A stretch of DNA of 64,000 bases from Saccharicrinis sp963675435. Lineage in GTDB: Bacteria > Bacteroidota > Bacteroidia > Bacteroidales > Marinilabiliaceae. Position 1 is the first letter of the stretch, and every line of letters begins with the position of its first letter. The DNA is taken from assembly GCA_963675435.1 (NCBI GenBank), contig OY776216.1, positions 4,526,001 through 4,590,000 on the forward strand, read 5' to 3'. The notes under the pieces were generated by a model. The model was not told where the DNA came from. It made no database searches and saw only the letters and a program-made list of their open reading frames with translations. Positions 55,578-62,558 of the stretch are shown here, in pieces. The position numbers were made by a program, and so were the translations under genes.

Positions 55578-55586
55578 CCACCTAAC
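55578..55586 (+). other. left core (R'') of an interrupted attC, cassette 8
   Basis: CCACCTAAC complements the start core at 54753. The second IS91-like copy begins at the next base. The right part of the site has been lost. Confidence 0.75.
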
Positions 55587-56294
55587 ACTTAGAATATAAT
55601 TAATCACGAACTGCCCAAAAAAGTCCCATCAAACCATCAGGGTGATTCATTATATTTGTTGTTGAACGGAACCGGGATAAGCGAGCCCATTGTATGGGGA
55701 TTGATATGAAATGGGTCTTTCATTTATGCTTGGTAAGCATAAAACTCCAAAGTTAAAACAGAAAGTTTGGGTATAAAAATCATTAAAATAAAGAGTTAAA
55801 ACCACCTCAATGTATAAATCGACAGTTGATTTAGCTCTTTTTGTTGGTTATAAGACATACCTTTCCCATTACACCAAAGGCGGCGTTTATGATATAGAGG
55901 CAGATTGAGTTGATTTTGTATTTTTTATTGAGTTGGGACTACCTCTGATAGCCGGCTTAAAAGAAGCTATACGTTGCATGGTGCCTTGTTTACATTTTGG
56001 GCATTGATCGTGAGGATGGCCAAAAAGCAGCACAAATAATTCCTGCCAAGGAATCCCTTTTTTAGATTCCGTGGAGCAAGCATTAAATATTTTCCGGATG
56101 ATCTCTAAGCACAGTTTCTTTTTAGAGGAACCTAGAAACCCATAATGCCTTATTTTCATAAAAGCGGGAGGAAGTATATGCATGGAAAGTCTTCGCAGAA
56201 ACTCAAAATAAGAAAGATGCATCACATCCACTTTAGCGTTTTTGTAGTTGAGCCACGAAAAATACACATTATTATCATCCAGGCTTTTAATACG
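55587..56294 (-). mobile_element. truncated second copy of the IS91-like element
   Basis: The sequence is almost identical to 46600-47306 (few substitutions, one extra T in the spacer) and starts at the same base after an attC core. It stops inside the transposase gene, where group II intron sequence begins. The two partners share ATACG at the junction. Confidence 0.85.
55887..56294 (-). pseudogene. IS91-family transposase, C-terminal fragment
   Basis: About 135 C-terminal residues match the full copy at 46899-48107 from the RIKSLDDNNVYFSW region to the end, with only a few changes. The HUH and tyrosine motifs are missing, so it cannot be active. Confidence 0.85.
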
Positions 56295-56454
56295 GCGGTT
56301 CTCTACACCATAGGAATCGCAGATCGACGTAGTCAAATAATGTATTCTTAGCAGTAGCCAATGAAGAATGCAACTGATTGTACATGTCAGCTAAAGCGAT
56401 ATATCCTCGTTTTTGAAGGCGTTCAATCGTGATAATGGTTCCTAAAATAGGACT

Positions 56455-56508
56455 TTGCCAACACTAAACTAATTATATTTGGCGTTAGCGATTTCCACTT
56501 TGTTCCAA
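56455..56508. repeat. short insertion 5 in the reverse-transcriptase gene
   Basis: 54 bp interrupt AIAQ-SPIL. CAA occurs at both borders. On the coding strand it begins TTGGAACAAAGTGGAAATCG and shares this part with insertions 3 and 4. Confidence 0.75.
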
Positions 56509-56530
56509 TTGAGCAATAGCCCAACCTCCC

Positions 56531-56580
56531 ATTATTCATAAATTGTTTATTTTTTTAGGTAATCATGATTTCGTGCCTCA
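56531..56580. repeat. short insertion 4 in the reverse-transcriptase gene
   Basis: 50 bp interrupt SRSR-MGGWAIAQ. AAT occurs at both borders. It contains GCACGAAATCATGATTACC, related to insertions 3 and 5. Confidence 0.75.
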
Positions 56581-56657
56581 ATTCGACTTCGACTCCATGC
56601 ATAAGCCATATCTGATTCTATGCCTAAGCGTATCAAGTTTTTCCGTTTACGTTCAGG

Positions 56658-56717
56658 TTAATTTATTCACTAAGTTTTAATTTTAATGGTGTTCATGATT
56701 TCCGCTACGCTCCAATT
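56658..56717. repeat. short insertion 3 in the reverse-transcriptase gene
   Basis: About 60 bp interrupt CIWHH-(WKK)PERKRK. It begins AATTGGAGCGTAGCGGAAAT on the coding strand. Confidence 0.75.
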
Positions 56718-56872
56718 CAGTGGTGCCAGATGCAGTATCTAAGACGGTTACGAAGCCAACCATCAAGTTTCTCCAGTTTCGTTAAAATATTAGCATGCTT
56801 AAAGTTGTTGATCCAACCTCGTTGAATTTCTAATAACTTTTCAATACGTTCATCAAAACTCATGGGAGTGGT

Positions 56873-56963
56873 TTTTCATCTCATTATAATTTAACATTCA
56901 AATGCATTCGATGGAACTCGCTATTAAATTCTGTACTAGGATGAATAGTATATCATTGGCTCG
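56873..56963. repeat. short insertion 2 in the reverse-transcriptase gene
   Basis: About 91 bp interrupt KEVTRK-TTPMSFDER. Similarity to the other insertions is not evident. Confidence 0.65.
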
Positions 56964-57579
56964 TTTCTGGTGACTTCTTTAAGCTTTGCCTTAAAGCTTT
57001 TCCATCTTTTGGGATTTACAATCAGTTGATATTTACCTTTGATACCTTTCTTGTAGATGGGCACAAAGCCAAAACCAAGGATTTGAAAATTTACCGGACG
57101 TCGGATACCACTTTTATCCCTGTTGATGGGAAGTTTTAGTTTATCGCGCAGAAATACATAAATAGCATTACCTACTTTTCTTGCTTCTGATTTTGTTTTA
57201 CAATAAATACTAAAATCATCGGCATAACGGACGAACTTAAGTCCTAATCTTTCCATTTCTATATCCAATTCATGTAAAATGATATTAGATAGTAATGGGC
57301 TAATAGGGCTTCCTTGAGGTATTCCTATACGTCGTTTGTATAGCTTTCCATCTTTTTCAAGTGGTGCACGAAGCCATCTGCGAATTAAACACATGGTGTG
57401 CTTACATTTAATTTTTCGGTGTAATAACTGCAACAACAATACATGATCACCCCTGTCGAAGAACTCTTTCAGGTCGATCTCAACAATATGTTGGCAGCCT
57501 GAATTAATATTTCCGAGAGCTTTACCTGTAGCTTGTTGTGTATTACGATGTGGACGGAATCCATAGCTGTAGGATGAGA

Positions 57580-57680
57580 ATTCAGTTTTATGAGTGGTGT
57601 TAACTATTTTTTGCCTCATAGATCTTACCACAAAAGAATAACTATCTTAGAATTAATCAATAATTATTATTTTGAGGACG
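57580..57680. repeat. short insertion 1 in the reverse-transcriptase gene
   Basis: About 95-101 bp interrupt MMFYE-(x)EFSSYSYGFRP. GAA occurs at both borders. It contains TTAACACCACTCATAAAAC, faintly like the ends of insertions 3 and 5. Confidence 0.65.
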
Positions 57681-58023
57681 ATTCGTAAAACATCATCACA
57701 ACTCTGGCTACCGCTTGTTGCATCATACGGTCAATAACAGTGGGAATGCCTAGTGGTCTGGTTTTACCACCTCCCTTAGAAATGTCTTTCCCTCGTATTG
57801 GTTGTGGCAGGTATTGCATTTCCATTGCTTGTTTTACCAGTTGATTACTGTGCGAATCCAGATGTGCTTTTAATTCTGAAACTTTCATTCCATCAACTCC
57901 TCCGGCTCCTTTGTTCTGTACCACTTCCTTGCAAGCCAATGTTAGGTTTGAAGGATGTAATACCCTTTCAATTAAATGGCTCGTGTCACGTTTTCTTTTC
58001 TTCATTGTTTCTTTCATTTTCAT

Positions 58024-58349
58024 TCCCTGCTACGTTTCCTTAGGGCGGGTAAGGCTCAAAATCCTTATACCTCCTGCAAGGATGTGTAGCAATGTAAAGT
58101 TCAGCCCTTCACTTATCTGTGAGTCCTCCTGTTTTAGCGTGATGGTAGTAATATTACTTTTTATAATTTAGATGTAATTATAGCTATTGATCGTCCAAAA
58201 ACAACTGGTCAACAGAAAAATTAGTTATTAATTATACTTCATTAAAAAAGAGTGAAGCAAACTCTTAATAAAAAGAATGGAAAGTATAAACGAGAAATAA
58301 AAGAAGACAGACTAGAAAATAGATTTCAATAAAATTATAACTTTAAAAA
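58024..58349. other. intron remnant and spacer
   Basis: About 58024-58150 on the minus strand looks like structured group II intron RNA just upstream of its protein start. This is far too short for a full domain I. The rest (to 58349) is AT-rich spacer with no gene that I can support. Confidence 0.4.
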
Positions 58350-58763
58350 ATGACGGATCAAAAGGAATACATAGGTTCATGTTTATGCAAAGGAATTAAA
58401 TTTAAAGTTATAGGTGACTTTGAGAGTTTTTACTTGTGCCATTGCAGATATTGTAGGAAAGACACAGGATCTGCACATGCTGCAAATTTGTTTTCCACAA
58501 CAGCTAAACTAGAATGGATTAAAACAGAAACTGAAATTAAAATATTTCAACCACATAAAAGTAATCACGTAAAAGCCTTTTGTACAAATTGTGGTTCTGC
58601 TCTGCCCAATTTACAAATGGAGGGTAAACTTTTAGTTGTTCCTGCAGGTTGTTTAGATACAAGATTAGAAAAACGACCAAATGCACATATTTTTATCTCA
58701 AACAAAGCAAGTTGGGATAATTCGTTGGAAGAAATAAAAGAATTTGAACGTCTTCCTAAATAA
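58350..58763 (+). CDS. GFA-family zinc protein (glutathione-dependent formaldehyde-activating-like)
   Basis: The 137 residues show the GFA/Mss4-like zinc site (GSCLCKG at the start, CHCRYCRKDTG near residue 31 and FCTNCGSALP near residue 77). The family was named for binding glutathione-formaldehyde adducts, although that activity is disputed for many members. It is a single gene at the right edge of the mobile region, where ordinary chromosome resumes. Confidence 0.85.
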   Translation: MTDQKEYIGSCLCKGIKFKVIGDFESFYLCHCRYCRKDTGSAHAANLFSTTAKLEWIKTETEIKIFQPHKSNHVKAFCTNCGSALPNLQMEGKLLVVPAGCLDTRLEKRPNAHIFISNKASWDNSLEEIKEFERLPK

Positions 58764-58834
58764 ACAAAAATATGCTCCTGTTTTTTTTATAATTAATTGC
58801 AACCTTTCAGTAATGTTGAGCGACATATACTTAC

Positions 58835-59413
58835 ATGAACGATATTGAACTGGTTAATCAAATAAAAAAAGGCAATGCCAATGCTTATAAGTATTTAGTT
58901 AACAAATACCAAAGGCTAGTATTTAACATTGCCTTTAAGCTATCTTTTGATAACCAAAGTGATGTGGAAGATATTGCTCAGGAAGTATTTATTAAAATCT
59001 ATAAAAATATCAAACAGTACAGGAAAGAATCAAAACTTTCAACATGGATTGCATCTATAACCTGGAAAACAGCAATTGATTTTAATAGAAAAAGAACAAG
59101 GCATAAAATCAATTATACCGATGAATTAGAGGTTTTTGAAAATCTGAATTTTACCATAAATAAAAATGGCAGCCAGTCTGAGCTAAAAACTATTGTTAGA
59201 GAAACAATAAATAAGCTACCTCCTCACTATAAAACTGTGTTAACACTGTTTTACCTGGAAGAGTTTAGTTATCCTGAAATTGAAGAAATAACTTCAATGC
59301 CTTTAGGCACTATAAAAAGTTACTTGAACAGAGCGCGCAAAACATTTAAAGAGATAATTGAAAATGATTTGGGTTATGAGGTTACAAACCTCTTATACAA
59401 TGAAAATATTTAG
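58835..59413 (+). CDS. ECF-type RNA polymerase sigma factor
   Basis: The 192 residues hold sigma region 2 (YLVNKYQRLVFNIAFKL, DVEDIAQEVFIKIYKNI) and region 4 (LPPHYKTVLTLFYLEEFSY, MPLGTIKSYLNRARK), with no region 3. Such factors direct polymerase to stress genes and are held by an anti-sigma factor. The small membrane protein encoded 3 bp downstream may be that partner. Confidence 0.9.
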   Translation: MNDIELVNQIKKGNANAYKYLVNKYQRLVFNIAFKLSFDNQSDVEDIAQEVFIKIYKNIKQYRKESKLSTWIASITWKTAIDFNRKRTRHKINYTDELEVFENLNFTINKNGSQSELKTIVRETINKLPPHYKTVLTLFYLEEFSYPEIEEITSMPLGTIKSYLNRARKTFKEIIENDLGYEVTNLLYNENI

Positions 59414-59416
59414 CCT

Positions 59417-59767
59417 ATGAGTTTAAAAAATAACGATATTGACAAACTAATTTCAGACTCTATAGAGGATTTTGATATGACTAAAATACCTATAGATTTT
59501 ACAGAAAGACTAGGTCGTAAATTTGAGTTTAGATCTTATAAAAAAACTTTATTTAAAGAATGGGGTGCTAAAATCATGGTTATTATTGGAATCTTGATAA
59601 GTATTATGGGAGCTTTTTATTTCTATTCCCCAATAAAACTTGTTGAATTTTTAAAAGACAGAAATTCATTTTTTGTTTTACTGGCCCTCGTTATTGTACT
59701 CTTTATATTTCTCTTTGACCAAGTATTGCTTAAAATACTTCTTAAAAAATATGATAAAAAAGGATAA
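59417..59767 (+). CDS. small two-helix membrane protein, possible anti-sigma factor
   Basis: The first 50 residues of 116 are soluble and charged (DKLISDSIEDFDMTKIP). Two membrane helices follow (IMVIIGILISIMGAFYF, FFVLLALVIVLFIFLF). Being cotranscribed with an ECF sigma gene suggests sigma control. No zinc-binding anti-sigma motif is present, so this rests on context. Confidence 0.65.
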   Translation: MSLKNNDIDKLISDSIEDFDMTKIPIDFTERLGRKFEFRSYKKTLFKEWGAKIMVIIGILISIMGAFYFYSPIKLVEFLKDRNSFFVLLALVIVLFIFLFDQVLLKILLKKYDKKG

Positions 59768-59849
59768 TTATTTGACGAACAGAGTTATAAGTATTTTACT
59801 ATTTAGTTTTAAAGATTTAAATTGGTCTTAAATTAATAAATCTATACTT

Positions 59850-60047
59850 ATGAGTGAATGTGTTAATCTTTCGACATGCGGTTTTTTTAAAAAATACTGC
59901 AAAACAAAAGACCTGGCTTGCAAAGGTTTTATAAGCATGTATTGTAAAGGAAGTAAGATGAACGATTGTAAGAGACTACAATATAAAAAAGAAAATGGAA
60001 CACCTCCTCCTGATGACATGATGCCTAGCGGACAAATGATAAAATGA
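59850..60047 (+). CDS. small cysteine-rich protein
   Basis: The 65 residues have six cysteines (ECVNLSTCGFF, KYCKT, LACKGF, MYCKG, DCKR) and a conserved-looking end (DDMMPSGQMIK). I recall similar short proteins in many Bacteroidota. The spacing suggests metal or cluster binding, but no function is known. It is followed by a strong terminator. Confidence 0.65.
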   Translation: MSECVNLSTCGFFKKYCKTKDLACKGFISMYCKGSKMNDCKRLQYKKENGTPPPDDMMPSGQMIK

Positions 60048-60050
60048 TAT

Positions 60051-60086
60051 AAAAAAACCGTTTCTTAACAGAAACGGTTTTTTTTG
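60051..60086. terminator. bidirectional terminator
   Basis: 14-bp arms (60052-60065 and 60070-60083) carry A and T tracts on both sides. It serves the cysteine-rich gene and the convergent yebC gene. Confidence 0.85.
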
Positions 60087-60106
60087 TGATAATAATATTT
60101 AGTTTA

Positions 60107-60823
60107 TTATAATCCTGTTGCTGTGTGATAAACGTTTGTTACGTCATCATCTTCATCAAACTTAGCAAGCATTTTTTCAAATACTTTAACTTCTTCTTCG
60201 CTTAATTCTTTTGATGTAGTTGGCATTCTTTCAAATTCGGAGCTAATAATCTCAAAGTCATTTTCTTCAAGAAAAGACTGAATTGAACCGTAGCTTTCAA
60301 ATTCACCATAAATGATAATGTTACCTTCTTCTTCAAAGATTTCATTGGCACCAGCATCGATCATTTCCAACTCTAACTCTTCAAGGTCTAAACCTTCTTT
60401 ATTAGCTACCTTAAAATGACATTTGTGTTCAAACATATATTCAACACTACCTGTTGTTCCTAAAGAACCACCTGCTTTATTGAAATAACTACGAACTGCA
60501 CCTACCGTTCTTGTATTGTTATTTGTTGTTGTTTCAACCAATACAGCAATGCCAAATGGGCCATATCCTTCGTAAACAACTTCTTTCCAATCTTCATTAT
60601 TTTTTTCAGTTGCCTTTTTTATTGCCCTTTCAACGTTATCTTTAGGCATATTGGCAGCCTTGGCATTTTGAATTAACATTCTAAGGCGAGGGTTTGCATC
60701 TGGCTCCGGCCCTCCTTCTTTTGCTGCCATTGTAATTTGTCGACCTAACTTGGTAAATGTTTTAGCCATACCAGCCCATCTCTTAAGCTTGGTGGCCTTT
60801 CTATATTCAAATGCGCGTCCCAT
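60107..60823 (-). CDS. YebC/PmpR-family regulatory protein
   Basis: The 238-residue protein starts with MGRAFEYRKATKLKRWAGMA, the typical YebC N-terminus. It continues with GGPEPDANPRLRMLIQNAKA and YEGYGPFGIAVLVE. Members bind DNA as regulators, and some help ribosomes at proline stretches. It is transcribed alone from a clear promoter. Confidence 0.95.
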   Translation of the reverse strand: MGRAFEYRKATKLKRWAGMAKTFTKLGRQITMAAKEGGPEPDANPRLRMLIQNAKAANMPKDNVERAIKKATEKNNEDWKEVVYEGYGPFGIAVLVETTTNNNTRTVGAVRSYFNKAGGSLGTTGSVEYMFEHKCHFKVANKEGLDLEELELEMIDAGANEIFEEEGNIIIYGEFESYGSIQSFLEENDFEIISSEFERMPTTSKELSEEEVKVFEKMLAKFDEDDDVTNVYHTATGL

Positions 60824-60860
60824 TTATTTAATTTTATCTTACTTACTTTTTTTGAACTCA

Positions 60861-60892
60861 CAAAACTATAATTCCTTTGCAAAAAAATCAAA
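60861..60892 (-). promoter_or_regulatory. promoter of yebC
   Basis: The minus strand reads TTTG, 20 bases, then TAGTTTTG, a full match at both boxes, about 40 bases before the start codon. Confidence 0.7.
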
Positions 60893-61308
60893 AAAATATC
60901 AAGGTATTAATGAGTTATATATTAATATTATTAACATTTTGATCAAGACTTATTAATTTTACTAATTGTATAAGTCTTTTGATTCGACAAAAATAATAAT
61001 ATTCTTCTTCTTTTATACTATCAAATAAGATTGTAATTCAGGACCAATTATGGAATAAGCATACTGAAAAGTTTGACTAAATGATAAAAATTTGCGCTAT
61101 GCAATTTTGTTGAAATACGAACGTTTTATTATTAGTGTTTTAAAATTCGAAATATTAATTGTATGTTCACCAAGCTATTTAGCTCTAAATCATCAAATAT
61201 GAACGCAATGAAACGAACATGTAAATCTTAATTCAATAGTTGCATACTTGTGCAGAATTAGATTTTACTTGAGCGTTCCATCTGGCAAATGAAACTAATT
61301 TTAAACAG
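60893..61308. other. intergenic region before the transporter gene
   Basis: About 416 AT-rich bases hold no gene that I can support. The promoter of the transporter gene should lie here, but I found no good consensus match. Confidence 0.3.
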
Positions 61309-62547
61309 ATGAAAAAAAACAGTCTTAAGTGGTTTCCCTTGTTTAGCACTAACTTTGCTGGTGTTTTAAACGACAACCTGCTAAAAACATTGATTGGATT
61401 TGTAGGTGTTGCATGGATTGGTCAGGATAATAAAGCAGCATTAGTATCAGCGGCTGCAGCTCTGTTGGTTATTCCTTATATTTTTCTGTCTCCTCTATCC
61501 GGCAAATTAGCCAAAGAACATCCAAAAGCATTCATTATTCAGTGGGCCAAATTTGCTGAGATATTAATAATGATTGTTGCCATTACAGGATTCTTTATTT
61601 ACAATGTTTATGTTGTTTTAATTGGCATGTTTTTAATGGGCTTACAAAGTTGTATTTACTCTCCGAGCAAATATGGTATTATTAGAGATATTGGAGGTAA
61701 AGAATTAATTTCTTTTGGTACAGGTGCCATGGAAATGATCACTTTTGTAGCGGTTTTGATGGGGACTTTTCTTGGTGGTATCATTTCAGATACGCATGAG
61801 TATTTTTCTAACCCTAAAACTGAAAGTATCATTATTGCGGTTGCACTAATGGGTTTAGCTATTATTGGATGGCTAACAAGTATGAAAATAGACCCTAAAG
61901 AAACAGAACCAGAGGATGATTCAGATGACACTCTAAATCCGCTTTTATACCCAATAAAGTGGTTTAAATGGAGTAAAAACATTACAGGTTTAAACTATAC
62001 CGTTTTAGGCTTGTCTGTTTTCTGGTTAATTGGATCGTTAATTCAAATGAACCTATATATTTATTGCGATAAATTTCTTCATCTTTCAAATACAGCAACT
62101 GGAACAATAATGGCGCTTGTTGCTATCGGTATTGGAATTGGATGTTATGTTGCCGGGGTTGTATCAAACCATCAGGTGAAAACCAAACTTATACCTATTG
62201 GAGGAATAGGAATGACTTTATCCATGTTGCTTATTTTTGTTATCAATCCCAACACTACAATATTTACTATCTTAATTGTGATTTTTGCCTTTTTTGCCGG
62301 ATTATTTAAAATTCCGCTAAACTCATTTATACAAGACAGAGTTAAAGGACGTGAACTTGGGCCTGTACTAGCCTATAACAATCAAATGGTATTTGTATCC
62401 ATTTTAATTTCTGCAGGATTATTTTCAATTATTGAAGGTATATTTAATGCACGAATAGTATTTCTGGCTGTGCTATTCGTTACTATCGCAATTACTTTTG
62501 TTCTGTATTTAAAAATTCCAGGTGCAGGAAAAAGAAAAGATCAATAA
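61309..62547 (+). CDS. MFS transporter, LplT (lysophospholipid flippase)-like
   Basis: The 412-residue protein has twelve membrane segments. The start FSTNFAGVLNDNLLKTLIGF and the motif GLQSCIYSPSKYGIIRDI are those of LplT-like permeases, which bring lysophospholipids across the inner membrane for re-acylation by Aas. An Aas-like fusion is encoded at 21741 in this window. The pairing is inferred, because the genes are not adjacent. The stop is 11 bp from that of the convergent kinase gene. Confidence 0.8.
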   Translation: MKKNSLKWFPLFSTNFAGVLNDNLLKTLIGFVGVAWIGQDNKAALVSAAAALLVIPYIFLSPLSGKLAKEHPKAFIIQWAKFAEILIMIVAITGFFIYNVYVVLIGMFLMGLQSCIYSPSKYGIIRDIGGKELISFGTGAMEMITFVAVLMGTFLGGIISDTHEYFSNPKTESIIIAVALMGLAIIGWLTSMKIDPKETEPEDDSDDTLNPLLYPIKWFKWSKNITGLNYTVLGLSVFWLIGSLIQMNLYIYCDKFLHLSNTATGTIMALVAIGIGIGCYVAGVVSNHQVKTKLIPIGGIGMTLSMLLIFVINPNTTIFTILIVIFAFFAGLFKIPLNSFIQDRVKGRELGPVLAYNNQMVFVSILISAGLFSIIEGIFNARIVFLAVLFVTIAITFVLYLKIPGAGKRKDQ

Positions 62548-62558
62548 AAACATATGGA

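Larger units (their letters stand above)
38913..55586 (+). mobile_element. integron-like gene-cassette array without intact integrase
   Basis: Eight cassettes can be bounded by 9-bp cores whose start and end copies are reverse complements, as expected of integron cassettes. Start/end positions are 38913/44924, 45052/45731, 45920/46591, 49184/49736, 49922/50695 (one mismatch), 50820/51995, 53475/54564 and 54753/55578. The starts are GTTRRRY-like and the ends RYYYAAC-like, and each end is followed by an imperfect palindrome. All cassette genes lie on the plus strand. Three palindromes are interrupted by insertion sequences. The nearby tyrosine recombinase is broken. Confidence 0.8.
56295..58023 (-). 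pseudogene. group II intron reverse transcriptase/maturase interrupted by five short insertions
   Basis: Joined across the interruptions, the gene encodes a normal intron-encoded protein. It has an N-terminal RT0-RT2 part (KGAGGVDGMKVSELK, KTRPLGIPTVIDRMMQQA), the catalytic FVRYADDFSIY, the IPQGSPISPLLSN block, the thumb/maturase part (EIQRGWINNFKHANI, RLRYCIWHH) and the end (GTITIERLQKRGY-type). Five insertions of about 95, 91, 60, 50 and 54 bp bring stops or frame changes. The intron is also cut at both sides: domain I is missing upstream, and the 3' end stops at what looks like the start of domain V. Confidence 0.85.
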
